NCBI GenBank assembly: GCA_051746985.1
Contig: JBNJFP010000041.1
Location: forward strand, 1 to 22,616
Direction of reading: 5' to 3'
Source of the DNA: Fodinibius sp051746985
Lineage (GTDB): Bacteria > Bacteroidota > Rhodothermia > Balneolales > Balneolaceae
DNA: 22,616 bases
Shown here piece by piece: positions 16,002 to 22,616 of this stretch (its first letter is position 1; every line of letters starts with the position of its first letter). The notes beneath the pieces are model-generated. The model saw only the letters and a list, made by a program, of their open reading frames with translations. It was not told where the DNA came from and made no database searches. Position numbers and translations under genes: made by a program.

Positions 16002-16197
16002 AGATTTGCCAAACACCTCTCTTTCCTACCTCATCCGATTGCATAATTTGCGGTCGGACAGAAAATCCCAAAAAAATAACAATTACTTAACACGCCTGCA
16101 GTTTCAATTGCGGATGGGGCTTTGTACTATTACTTATGTAAAATGTGAGTAACCTTTTGCTTATCTTCATTTAATATAGCAACCCAATTTTTGACCC

Positions 16198-16878
16198 GTG
16201 TCTGATAAACAAACAATTTTAGTTGTTGACGACGAACAAGACCTGCTGGATTTAATTGAATATAACCTTAAAAAAGAGGGCTTTGATGTTATTACAGCTG
16301 AGGATGGCAAAGAGGGCATAAAAATGGCCCGAGAGCATAAACCCAGTCTAATGCTGCTCGATATCATGATGCCCAAGATGGATGGCATGGAGGTTGTAGA
16401 GCGTATACGCGCCGATAAGAACCTGAAGCACATTCCCATCATCTTTTTAACGGCCCGCGGTGATGAAAAAACGGAAGTGGAAGGCTTGGATAAAGGCGGA
16501 GATGATTACATTACCAAACCCATCAGCACCACCAAGTTGATTTCCCGAATTAAGGCTGTGCTGCGCCGATTTGAGGAAACCTCCCAGATGTCTGACAAGA
16601 TTGAAGTCCATGGCATTACCATCGACAAAGATCGATATATTGTTACCAAGGGAGACGAAGAGTTCCAGATGCCGCGCAAAGAGTTTGAGCTTCTTTACTT
16701 TTTAGCCAGCCGCAAGGGCAAGGTAATGGATCGCCAGACCCTGCTTAACGAAGTTTGGGGTAATGATGTATATGTAGTTGATCGCACGGTTGATGTCCAC
16801 ATTCGGAAAATACGAGAAAAAATTGGCAGTGAATACATCGAGACTGTTAAAGGAGTAGGATATAAGTTTAAAGAATGA
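16198..16878 (+). CDS. OmpR/PhoB-family response regulator
   Basis: The 226-aa regulator has an N-terminal receiver domain (about 1-120) with the acidic pocket DDEQ, the phospho-acceptor Asp55 (LLDIMMPKMDG), the conserved Thr in FLTARGD and Lys107 (ITKPIS). A C-terminal winged-helix DNA-binding domain follows (about 133-226), with RKEFELLYFLASRKGKVMDRQTLLNEVWG and the recognition-helix stretch RTVDVHIRKIREKIG. The start is GTG at 16198, giving MSDKQTILVVDDEQ. Its stop overlaps the kinase start by 4 bp (ATGA), so the two are translationally coupled partners. It is PhoB-like in sequence, but no pst or phoU genes are present to support a phosphate role. Confidence 0.95.
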   Translation: MSDKQTILVVDDEQDLLDLIEYNLKKEGFDVITAEDGKEGIKMAREHKPSLMLLDIMMPKMDGMEVVERIRADKNLKHIPIIFLTARGDEKTEVEGLDKGGDDYITKPISTTKLISRIKAVLRRFEETSQMSDKIEVHGITIDKDRYIVTKGDEEFQMPRKEFELLYFLASRKGKVMDRQTLLNEVWGNDVYVVDRTVDVHIRKIREKIGSEYIETVKGVGYKFKE

Positions 16879-17966
16879 GGAAGAACCCTTTTCAAAAATC
16901 ATCGCGACTTGCCTTTCGAAGCGCACTGTACTCGAGCATCCTTATTGGGATCGGCGGTGGTCTTCTCACTTTTTTTATTTGGCAACTGTCGTTTCTCGCA
17001 TCGTTGGGATATGGATTATTCTTGGCAATACTTTCCACAGTTATTATTTACTGGGTCACCAACAAAATGCAATCTGATCGTCTTGAAACCCTAAATCGGA
17101 TTAACAAAAATATTCTCAGTAAGCGGTTTCAAGATTACGAAGAGCTACAAACCAAAAACCACGACGAACTCGACTATCTTATTAAACAAACTATAAGGGC
17201 CAGTAAAACCGTTGAGCGAGAAATTCAGCGGCTTAATCGCATCGAAAATTATCGTAAGGAATTTATCGGTGATATTTCACACGAGCTTAAAACACCGATA
17301 TTTGCAATCCAAGGTTTTATAGAGACGCTGCTGAATGGTGCTATTGATGATGAAGAGGTGAACCGGAAATTTCTCGAAAAAGCCATGCGTAATGTAAACC
17401 GGTTGATCTATCTCACCAAAGATTTGATGGAAATATCCAAGCTTGAAACCGGTGAGCTCAAATCTGAGGTACAAGATATCAATTTGAATGAGACCATCAC
17501 GGAAGTCGTAGATAATATACAGTATAAGGCCCAAAAAGAGGATATCAGCTTAAAAATAGAGAACATCGATAATACGCTTGTTTCTGCTGATCGCAACCAA
17601 ATCAAACAGGTATTAATTAATCTCATCGAAAATGCCATCAAATACAACAAACCCGGCGGCAGTATCACCGTGGGCACCAAACCGTTTTCACAAGATCCTC
17701 AAAAAATATTAGTGTATGTTCAAGATACCGGCATTGGTATCAGTCAACAATACATTGAACGTGTAACAGAACGCTTTTTTAGAGTAGACAAATCCCGCTC
17801 ACGTGAAAAGGGTGGAACTGGACTTGGCTTGGCCATTGTTAAACACATCATGGAAGCACATGATGAGAATTTCTTTATTGAAAGTACGCCCAACGTGGGT
17901 TCTACCTTTAGCTTTACGCTCAGTAAGGTGAACCGCACCCGCGCTGAAACCGAACTGGCTTACTAA
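16875..17966 (+). CDS. PhoR-like sensor histidine kinase with minimal periplasmic region
   Basis: This 363-aa membrane kinase is the cognate partner of the preceding regulator. Two hydrophobic helices lie near residues 15-60 (SILIGIGGGLLTFFIW and GLFLAILSTVIIYWV), separated by only about ten residues. A short HAMP-like coiled linker comes next and no PAS domain is evident. The HisKA box is FIGDISHELKTPIFAIQGF with the phospho-acceptor His136. The ATP-binding domain has the N box NLIENAIKYNKPGG, G1 VQDTGIGIS, F box ERFFRVDKSRS and G2 GGTGLGLAIVKHI. All residues for kinase activity are present. With almost no extracytoplasmic loop, the signal is probably sensed in the membrane or through a partner protein. 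Confidence 0.95.
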   Translation: MRKNPFQKSSRLAFRSALYSSILIGIGGGLLTFFIWQLSFLASLGYGLFLAILSTVIIYWVTNKMQSDRLETLNRINKNILSKRFQDYEELQTKNHDELDYLIKQTIRASKTVEREIQRLNRIENYRKEFIGDISHELKTPIFAIQGFIETLLNGAIDDEEVNRKFLEKAMRNVNRLIYLTKDLMEISKLETGELKSEVQDINLNETITEVVDNIQYKAQKEDISLKIENIDNTLVSADRNQIKQVLINLIENAIKYNKPGGSITVGTKPFSQDPQKILVYVQDTGIGISQQYIERVTERFFRVDKSRSREKGGTGLGLAIVKHIMEAHDENFFIESTPNVGSTFSFTLSKVNRTRAETELAY

Positions 17967-17980
17967 ATAATTCATGTTGG

Positions 17981-18232
17981 ATGAATAATACCGAATCTAC
18001 AATTATCTTCCTTATTACGGGACTCATCACAGCCTCTGGCTCTCATCAAGCTATGCCGCTTTTGCAGAAAGCCCGCATGAAAGTTGTGAATAAACAATAT
18101 TTGGAAGCCATTTTTGCAGCTGAACAAATCGTAAAGCATTATCCTGATACAGCTTTTGCTGCATCTGCCCGAAATATTATCCACCTCATCAACAACAACC
18201 ACCTCGACGGTGAATATACTGTTCGCGTTTAA
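17981..18232 (+). CDS. Small TPR-like protein of unknown function
   Basis: This 83-aa reading frame begins 14 nt after the kinase stop codon. Its N-terminal 24 residues are mainly hydrophobic (TIIFLITGLITASG). The segment VVNKQYLEAIFAAEQIVKHYPDTAFAASARNII (about 34-67) has the A-x-x-x-A/Y-P-D spacing of a tetratricopeptide-like helix pair, as in YbgF/BamD-type proteins. No Shine-Dalgarno is evident. An alternative start is Met25 at 18053, which would drop the hydrophobic part. Codon use resembles the neighbours. The location suggests co-transcription with the two-component pair, but no function is known. Confidence 0.6.
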   Translation: MNNTESTIIFLITGLITASGSHQAMPLLQKARMKVVNKQYLEAIFAAEQIVKHYPDTAFAASARNIIHLINNNHLDGEYTVRV

Positions 18233-18334
18233 CGGCTGGTATAATCCATAATCCCGGTTACCCTCTTCACACTTATTGGGATTTTCGATACCTTCCCTAT
18301 TCCTAATTCATCATTTCTAAATTCACATACATCT

Positions 18335-19420
18335 ATGTTACATGCCGTAATTATGGCCGGTGGATCCGGTACCCGGTTCTGGCCGAAAAGCACCGAAGCG
18401 TGTCCCAAGCAATTTCTCAATATTTTTGGAGACCGCACCATGCTCCAATCCACCGTTGATCGTATTTCACCGTTGATTCCCGCCGAACGCGTCTGGGTCA
18501 TTACCAATGATAAATATGTTGAATTGGTACAAGAGCAACTGCCCGACGTGCCCGAAAATAATATCGTGGGCGAACCCGTGGGTAAAAATACTGCCCCCTG
18601 TGTAGCCGCTGCCGCCACTTTAATCCAGCAAAAAGATCCAGAGGGCACGATGGTGGTACTACCCGCCGATCATCTTATTGCCGACGCCGAAACTTTTTTA
18701 TCTGTTTTGGAATCGGCCAAAGCCAAAGCACAAGAGCAGAATGCGCTGGTGACCATTGGCATTAAGCCCGATCATCCTGAAACCGGCTACGGCTATATTG
18801 AATTTGATGAGGATACCTCGGAAAAGGTTTTAGCACACCAGAGTAAAAAAGTGAAACAGTTTCGGGAAAAACCCGATCTGCAAACAGCAAAAAAATTTAT
18901 CTCCTCAGGCAATTTTCTATGGAACAGCGGCATGTTTATCTGGAAAGCCGCGACCATCCTAAAAAAGTTTGAGACACATCTACCCAATATTTTTGACGAA
19001 GTTACCAAGCTAAAATCTGCCGTAGGATCTGACAATCAAAAAGAGGCAATCAATACGTTTTACTTCAGCTGCACTTCTATATCCATTGACTATGGCATTA
19101 TGGAGCAAGCGGATTCTGTTTTTGTCGTTCCGGGCTCTTTTGGATGGAATGATGTGGGAAGCTGGCGCGCGGTTTATGATCTCAGAGAAAAGGATGAGGA
19201 CGGCAACGTAATTCAGGCTGCACATACCGCTTTTGCTGATGCGAAGAATAATCTTATCCAAAGCGAAGGTGAAAAAATGATTGCTCTTGTAGGTGTTGAA
19301 AATCTGGCGGTAGTAGAAACAGATAATGCGATCCTTGTTTGCGACCTGGATCACTCGCAGGGCGTAAAAAAAGTAGTTAATAAGCTTCGTCAAGATGATG
19401 AACTGAAGCGATTTGTGTGA
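18335..19420 (+). CDS. manC: Mannose-1-phosphate guanylyltransferase
   Basis: The enzyme joins GTP and mannose-1-phosphate to make GDP-mannose, the donor for polysaccharide and glycolipid synthesis in the cytoplasm. The 361-aa protein starts with the nucleotide-binding signature MAGGSGTRFWPKS (7-19). It continues with PKQFLNIFGD, EPVGKNTAPC, LPADHLI, KPDHPETGYGYIE, REKPD, SGNFLWNSGMFIW, SIDYGIMEQ and FGWNDVGSW, all hallmarks of the family. It is the single-domain short form, without the phosphomannose isomerase fused at the C-terminus of long AlgA/ManC enzymes. The upstream gap of 102 bp contains AT-rich imperfect repeats (about 18299-18326) and no clear promoter. The gene converges on the MBL gene with a 22-bp gap. 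Confidence 0.96.
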   Translation: MLHAVIMAGGSGTRFWPKSTEACPKQFLNIFGDRTMLQSTVDRISPLIPAERVWVITNDKYVELVQEQLPDVPENNIVGEPVGKNTAPCVAAAATLIQQKDPEGTMVVLPADHLIADAETFLSVLESAKAKAQEQNALVTIGIKPDHPETGYGYIEFDEDTSEKVLAHQSKKVKQFREKPDLQTAKKFISSGNFLWNSGMFIWKAATILKKFETHLPNIFDEVTKLKSAVGSDNQKEAINTFYFSCTSISIDYGIMEQADSVFVVPGSFGWNDVGSWRAVYDLREKDEDGNVIQAAHTAFADAKNNLIQSEGEKMIALVGVENLAVVETDNAILVCDLDHSQGVKKVVNKLRQDDELKRFV

Positions 19421-19442
19421 CAGAGATTAGAAAAAGACCGAC

Positions 19443-20204
19443 CTAATCAATGGTTAACGTCAGCTGATCGTAGGCTAAGCGTACGTGCTCGGGCAGGCGT
19501 TTATTCGACTTTTCATGGTTCACGTACGAGTTCATATGACAAAGATACGTCTGCGGAATATCGAGTTCATTGGCAATATCTACTGCTTCGGGAATGGTCA
19601 TATGTGTTGGGTGTTCAGGCTTCCAGCGTAACCCGTCGAGTACCATTACTTTTGAACCGCGCATCAATGCTTTGGTGGATTCCGGGATCTCTTTCACATC
19701 TGTAATATAGGACACATCGTTCACCCGGTATCCAAACACTTGAACTTTACCGTGAATAGCAGGAAGAGGGGTAATGGTTAAATCACGAAAGGTTATAGAT
19801 TCATTAATCTGCAGAAGATCGATATCCGTCGCACCCGGATATCGATTGGGACCAAACATGTACTCAAAACGTCGGCGAATAGCTGCCAAACATGGTTTAC
19901 TCCCATAAACCGGAATACTCTGTTCCTGTTTGTAACAGAACGGACGAAGATCATCGAGCCCGGCAATGTGATCCATATGCTCGTGGGTTATGAGCACAAG
20001 ATCAATTTTAGAAAGTCCGGAACGAATCGTTTGCAAACGAAATTCGGGTCCAGTATCAATTACAATGGAAGCCTCTTCGGTTTGTATCCATGCCGAACAT
20101 CGCCAGCGAACATTACGGGGATCTCCGTCAAGATGCTCCTTGCCAAAACCACCGGCCGTTGGCACGCCCATCGATGTACCTGTACCCAAAAACGTTAATT
20201 TCAT
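19443..20204 (-). CDS. Metallo-beta-lactamase-fold hydrolase, PhnP-like
   Basis: From the ATG at 20204 the protein is 253 aa and begins MKLTFLGTGTSMGVPT, the usual first strand of this family. A longer frame from 20273 was rejected because it adds 23 unrelated residues that overlap the upstream gene. The metal-binding HxHxDH is THEHMDHIAGLDDLRPF (His74, His76, Asp78, His79). Later ligands probably include the histidine in PAIHGK, the Asp in YITDVKEIP and the His in LCHMNSY. The protein resembles PhnP and other cyclic phosphodiesterases. The loop that carries three structural-zinc cysteines in PhnP is replaced here by TAGGFGKEHLDGDPRNVRWR, so that zinc site is missing. The upstream 102-aa gene stops 1 nt before this start. 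The substrate is unknown. Confidence 0.92.
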   Translation of the reverse strand: MKLTFLGTGTSMGVPTAGGFGKEHLDGDPRNVRWRCSAWIQTEEASIVIDTGPEFRLQTIRSGLSKIDLVLITHEHMDHIAGLDDLRPFCYKQEQSIPVYGSKPCLAAIRRRFEYMFGPNRYPGATDIDLLQINESITFRDLTITPLPAIHGKVQVFGYRVNDVSYITDVKEIPESTKALMRGSKVMVLDGLRWKPEHPTHMTIPEAVDIANELDIPQTYLCHMNSYVNHEKSNKRLPEHVRLAYDQLTLTID

Positions 20205-20205
20205 T

Positions 20206-20514
20206 TTAAAGGTCGATGTCCATTTCTTCGATTTCGCTGTCCTTGAACTTATCAAAACGATCCCATAACTCATCGAGATGCTTTCGTATCACCGGCTTAA
20301 TATAAATATCACTCAGTTCCTGATCTTTATTTTTTAATACGCGCGCCAGTAATCCAACCTGTTGTTGTTCGGGTTTCTTTTTATTGAGCACCACCAGCTT
20401 TTGACCTTCCATCACACACGAGTCCCCGCGAAAGGTTCCTTTTTCCTTGCGGATAGTGTAGCCCAGTTGCTCTACCAGCTCTTCAAGTTCTAAAAGTAGC
20501 TTTTCTGTTTTCAT
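20206..20514 (-). CDS. Conserved-looking 102-aa protein of unknown function
   Basis: The protein is short, hydrophilic and probably mixed helix and strand. The N-terminal part MKTEKLLLELEELVEQLGYTIRKEKGTFRGDSCVMEGQKLVVLNKK resembles small proteins I have seen annotated as hypothetical in related bacteria. Later parts are ARVLKNKDQELSDIYIKPVIRKHLDELW and an acidic tail ending EEMDIDL. There is no signal peptide, membrane segment or catalytic motif. It lies 4 nt after the barrel gene and 1 nt before the MBL gene, so it is firmly part of that operon. Tight coupling suggests a role with the MBL enzyme, which is inference only. Confidence 0.82.
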   Translation of the reverse strand: MKTEKLLLELEELVEQLGYTIRKEKGTFRGDSCVMEGQKLVVLNKKKPEQQQVGLLARVLKNKDQELSDIYIKPVIRKHLDELWDRFDKFKDSEIEEMDIDL

Positions 20515-20518
20515 CGGA

Positions 20519-21307
20519 TTAAAAAGTAATCCCCAATTCTATGGTATGTCCATTCATACTATAATCATATACTTCATCATCAATATCATAATTTCTAAAG
20601 TTATATGAATATCCCAGCGATAATCCTTTGTCGCCGATCAGGCGGTCAAGATATAATTTCCCATTCGCCTTAACGGCGCCGATCGATCCGCCAAAAAATC
20701 CGCCAGAAGCAAAAGAAAATCCGTAGCTGGGTACCGCTGACGCTTGTACTCGTACATCTTTTTGTGGACGTGCCAAAATACGGGCGCCTAACCCGGCAGC
20801 TAAACTTCCAAACTCAAATCTACTTATTGATGTAAAAATCTGTCGCTGGTTATTGGTAATATTGGTATATCGCGATGCAATTCTGAACGGCAATTGCAAC
20901 CTAATCTTTTCGCTTCTATGCAGACTAATACCAAAATCTATATCGGCCCCAACATCAAAGTAAGAGGCCTCATCGATTCCAGTAATCGCTCCGCCGCTTC
21001 CCATAAAAAGGGTTATACCGGGATTTTTATAGCCCACCCGTGCAATAGGCCCCTTAAATTCAAAAGCTCCAGCTTCTGGGCCAATTTCACTGGCCGGTGC
21101 CCCCTCATAGCTGACCTCAAGAAACTCCATCCCCAAATAAATTTCGGACAATGGTTGATTAAAAGTTGGATCGGGCTCACCTACCGAAAACATTTGTGCC
21201 CACACCGGGTTATTGGAACCTACCAACACCAATAAAGCGAGGGATGCTATCACTTTTAAACCTTTTTTAAATAATTGGGAATTCTTTATGCTATCTTTGC
21301 ATTTCAT
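20519..21307 (-). CDS. Predicted outer-membrane beta-barrel protein
   Basis: The 262-aa protein has a signal peptide (residues about 12-37, KKGLKVIASLALLVLVGSNNPVWA, cleaved before QMFS). The mature part alternates polar and hydrophobic residues in amphipathic strands, such as ARVGYKNPGITLFMGSG and KLYLDRLIGDKGLSLGYSYNFRNY. The last strand, TIELGITF, ends in the C-terminal phenylalanine recognised by the BAM complex. This fits a small outer-membrane barrel of about 8-12 strands. No ligand can be inferred. It is the first gene of the operon with the 102-aa protein and the MBL hydrolase. Its start lies in the divergent region shared with the glutathione peroxidase gene. Confidence 0.8.
   Translation of the reverse strand: MKCKDSIKNSQLFKKGLKVIASLALLVLVGSNNPVWAQMFSVGEPDPTFNQPLSEIYLGMEFLEVSYEGAPASEIGPEAGAFEFKGPIARVGYKNPGITLFMGSGGAITGIDEASYFDVGADIDFGISLHRSEKIRLQLPFRIASRYTNITNNQRQIFTSISRFEFGSLAAGLGARILARPQKDVRVQASAVPSYGFSFASGGFFGGSIGAVKANGKLYLDRLIGDKGLSLGYSYNFRNYDIDDEVYDYSMNGHTIELGITF
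21292..21299 (+). promoter_or_regulatory. Candidate Bacteroidota-type -7 element for the glutathione peroxidase gene
   Basis: TATCTTTG fits the TAnnTTTG consensus and would give a leader of about 30 nt before the ATG at 21339. A TTG at 21275-21277 could be the upstream element, but the 14-bp spacing is short. The element lies inside the first codons of the divergent barrel gene. A match of this kind occurs by chance every few kilobases. Confidence 0.3.
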
Positions 21308-21338
21308 ATTTGTAATCGATTAATAAGCGTTGAAATCT

Positions 21339-21890
21339 ATGAAAACCCTTGTAGCCATAATAATATTTTTATTTATGTCTTTTGGCACTGCTGATACAAC
21401 TACAGATTCTGTTTACGAGTTCAAAACTACAAACATTAATGGAAAAGAAACATCACTGAGCAAATATAGTGGCAAAGTTTTACTGATCGTCAATACCGCT
21501 TCCGAGTGTGGTTTTACACCGCAATATGAAGGCCTTCAGAAATTGCATAAAGAATATAAAGATGAAGACTTGGTTATCTTGGGTTTTCCGGCCAATAATT
21601 TTGGCGGACAAGAACCGGGAACGGACGAGGAAATTAAACAGTTTTGTAAAGTGAACTACGATGTTGGTTTCCCGATGTTTTCGAAAGTATCAGTTAAAGG
21701 CGATGACCAACATCCGTTGTTCCAATATTTAACAACGGCAGAAAATCCAGATTTTACCGGAGAGATAAAGTGGAATTTTGAGAAATTTTTGATAGATACG
21801 AACGGAAAACTGGTTCATAGATTCCGAAGTGACGTTAAACCACAGAGTACCGAAATTATTAAGGCAATAGAAAAGGAACTAAACAGTTAG
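21339..21890 (+). CDS. Exported thiol (thioredoxin-type) glutathione peroxidase
   Basis: From the ATG at 21339 the protein is 183 aa; a TTG at 21330 is an alternative start. A signal peptide (MKTLVAIIIFLFMSFGTA) suggests export to the periplasm. The catalytic set is complete. The peroxidatic Cys57 is in NTASECGFTPQ (codon TGT, not a selenocysteine UGA). Gln91 is in NNFGGQEPG, and Trp145-Asn146 in KWNF complete the tetrad. Cys103 in QFCKVNYDV sits where the resolving cysteine of thioredoxin-dependent enzymes such as yeast Gpx3 lies. It therefore probably reduces peroxides using a thioredoxin-like donor rather than glutathione. The gene is followed by its own terminator and appears monocistronic. 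Confidence 0.93.
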   Translation: MKTLVAIIIFLFMSFGTADTTTDSVYEFKTTNINGKETSLSKYSGKVLLIVNTASECGFTPQYEGLQKLHKEYKDEDLVILGFPANNFGGQEPGTDEEIKQFCKVNYDVGFPMFSKVSVKGDDQHPLFQYLTTAENPDFTGEIKWNFEKFLIDTNGKLVHRFRSDVKPQSTEIIKAIEKELNS

Positions 21891-21929
21891 ATATGATGTA
21901 TCCCTAATACATCCCATCACCATCCCGAC

Positions 21930-21970
21930 GGAGGGCCGTAACTGATACTTGCGGTCCTCCTTTTTTATTT
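21930..21970 (+). terminator. Intrinsic terminator of the glutathione peroxidase gene
   Basis: GGAGGGCCG (21930-21938) and CGGTCCTCC (21952-21960) form a 9-bp stem with one G-T wobble around a 13-nt loop. Six Ts follow directly (21961-21966). It lies about 40 nt after the stop codon and points away from the convergent apaG gene. Confidence 0.92.
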
Positions 21971-22361
21971 AATTAAGTACGTGTGATATTAGAAGAAATT
22001 TGGGGATACGTACCTTCAACAGTTTTTCGTCCTCCCGACGCATTGTATAGTATCCTTGCATACTTCCCCGATACGACTTTAGCACACAGAAACTGTTGTA
22101 TTCATGCTCACCATTTGGATCTATTGTTGGTGTTTGGCCAATTACTCCTTCCCCATCCACTTCATAATCTTCACCAATCGAATCTTTAATTTGCCAATGC
22201 CTTCGCAATAATTTTACTGGTTGCTGCCCCATATTACGGATCGTCACAAAGTAGGCGAATACATGTTTATTGACCAGCGGACTCGATTCTTCCTCTAAAT
22301 AAACCGGCTTTACTGCCACACTTACATCGTGAGATACTTCAACAAATATTGGCTGATACAT
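21969..22361 (-). CDS. apaG: ApaG domain protein (Co2+/Mg2+ efflux-associated, DUF525)
   Basis: The 130-aa protein is a single fibronectin-III-like ApaG domain. It shows KHVFAYFVTIRNMGQQPVKLLRRHWQIKDSIG, the strongly conserved VDGEGVIGQTPTIDPNGEHEYNS block with its GxGVxGxxP pattern, and the SMQGYYTMRRED stretch. The length matches stand-alone ApaG, which is about 125 aa. ApaG has been linked to cobalt and magnesium resistance and to diadenosine tetraphosphate metabolism in enterobacteria, but its biochemical role is unsettled. Neither apaH nor ksgA is adjacent, unlike in enterobacteria. Its 3' end reaches the peroxidase terminator, and tRNA-Asp lies divergently upstream. Confidence 0.95.
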   Translation of the reverse strand: MYQPIFVEVSHDVSVAVKPVYLEEESSPLVNKHVFAYFVTIRNMGQQPVKLLRRHWQIKDSIGEDYEVDGEGVIGQTPTIDPNGEHEYNSFCVLKSYRGSMQGYYTMRREDEKLLKVRIPKFLLISHVLN

Positions 22362-22442
22362 AAAAAATATTTCTTAACTTTTTACTATTGTAACAAAATC
22401 CTTCAGCCAATCAAAAGAATGAAAATTTGATTGAATTTACTC

Positions 22443-22474
22443 TTGACATAAGAGGTAAAAGGTCGTTATATTTG
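22443..22474 (+). promoter_or_regulatory. Promoter of tRNA-Asp
   Basis: TTGACA (22443-22448) is followed after 18 bp by TATATTTG (22467-22474), which fits both a sigma-70 -10 box and the Bacteroidota TAnnTTTG -7 element. The tRNA begins 11 bp downstream, the right distance for transcription to start a few bases before it. Confidence 0.75.
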
Positions 22475-22485
22475 GGCTCTCATTT

Positions 22486-22559
22486 GGTCCGGTAGTTCAG
22501 CTGGTTAGAACGCCTGCCTGTCACGCAGGAGGTCGCGAGTTCGAATCTCGTCCGGATCG
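22486..22559 (+). tRNA. tRNA-Asp (anticodon GTC)
   Basis: The 74-nt gene folds into a complete cloverleaf. The acceptor arms GGTCCGG and CCGGATC form seven pairs (one G-U), with discriminator G at 22559. The D arm contains TAGTTCAGCTGGTTAGA. The anticodon stem CCTGC/GCAGG encloses the loop CTGTCAC with anticodon GTC at 22520-22522. The T arm has GTTCGAATC. The CCA end is not encoded; the next bases are CAACAC. It reads GAC and GAU codons. It is a single tRNA with its own promoter and terminator. Confidence 0.97.
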
Positions 22560-22569
22560 CAACACACTA

Positions 22570-22607
22570 AGCCACTGACTCGCAAAGAGTTAGTGGCTTT
22601 TTTATTT
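22570..22607 (+). terminator. Intrinsic terminator of tRNA-Asp
   Basis: AGCCACTGACTC (22570-22581) and GAGTTAGTGGCT (22587-22598) form a 12-bp stem with one G-U pair around the loop GCAAA. Six Ts follow (22598-22603). It begins 11 nt after the tRNA, showing that this tRNA is transcribed alone. Confidence 0.93.
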
Positions 22608-22616
22608 GGTTATAAA

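Noticed and set aside
17972..18202. 76-aa minus-strand frame opposite the small TPR-like gene
   Set aside because: It has no recognisable motif and lies opposite a plus-strand frame that is collinear with the operon and has TPR-like spacing.
18250..18283. AATCCC/GGGATT hairpin before manC as a terminator
   Set aside because: The 6-bp stem has a 22-nt loop and only a short T run, so it is too weak to call.
20205..20273. Upstream start for the MBL-fold gene
   Set aside because: It would overlap the end of the 102-aa gene and add 23 unrelated residues before the conserved first strand MKLTFLGTGTS.
21339..21890. Selenocysteine form of glutathione peroxidase
   Set aside because: The catalytic codon is TGT (Cys57), with no in-frame TGA and no need for a SECIS element.
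1..22616. Mobile element, phage, CRISPR or defence system
   Set aside because: I found no transposase, integrase, direct-repeat array, restriction or toxin-antitoxin gene. The content is housekeeping and transport genes with uniform-looking composition.

Overview
This is a chromosomal window that looks ordinary for a member of the Bacteroidota/Rhodothermota/Balneolota side of the tree. My best guess is a Balneolaceae-like heterotroph. The evidence is moderate GC, few Shine-Dalgarno sequences, a Bacteroidota-type -7 element (TAnnTTTG) in front of the tRNA, Cys-anchored lipoproteins, DUF4920, and POT and AGCS transporters. The lineage is inferred from gene content alone. I see no prophage, insertion sequence, CRISPR array, toxin-antitoxin pair or defence island. 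No gene-free stretch exceeds 300 bases; the longest is the 237 bp between ruvA and the response regulator.

Left part (1-8270). On the minus strand, mnmE (tRNA wobble-uridine modification) follows a POT-family peptide transporter and is separated from it by an intrinsic terminator. Divergent from the transporter, on the plus strand, run an orphan urocanate hydratase (hutU), a lipoprotein metal-dependent amidohydrolase, a DUF456 membrane protein and a SAM-dependent methyltransferase with an uncharacterised N-terminal half. HutH, HutI and HutG are not in the window.

Middle (8294-12553). The minus-strand run is a GAF protein related to free-methionine sulfoxide reductase, then a secreted DUF4920 protein, then a lipoprotein M20 peptidase of the PM20D1/carboxypeptidase S type. 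A MarC-family membrane protein (+) and type III pantothenate kinase coaX (-) converge on a 99-bp gap filled by a long imperfect inverted repeat.

Right-centre (12677-19420, all plus). The order is a DinB-like metal protein, an AGCS amino-acid:Na+ symporter, ruvC and ruvA (Holliday junction processing; no ruvB here), an OmpR/PhoB-type response regulator overlapping its histidine kinase by 4 bp, an 83-aa TPR-like protein, and mannose-1-phosphate guanylyltransferase, which supplies GDP-mannose for glycans.

Right end (19443-22616). A tight minus-strand operon encodes a predicted outer-membrane barrel, a 102-aa protein of unknown function and a metallo-beta-lactamase-fold hydrolase. A secreted Cys-type glutathione peroxidase with its own terminator, apaG, and a complete tRNA-Asp(GUC) with promoter and terminator follow.

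The most useful leads are a GAF/fRMsr homologue that has lost the canonical recycling cysteine, the barrel/102-aa/MBL operon, the hutU-transporter-amidohydrolase neighbourhood, and several intergenic palindromes. None is strong evidence of a new system.
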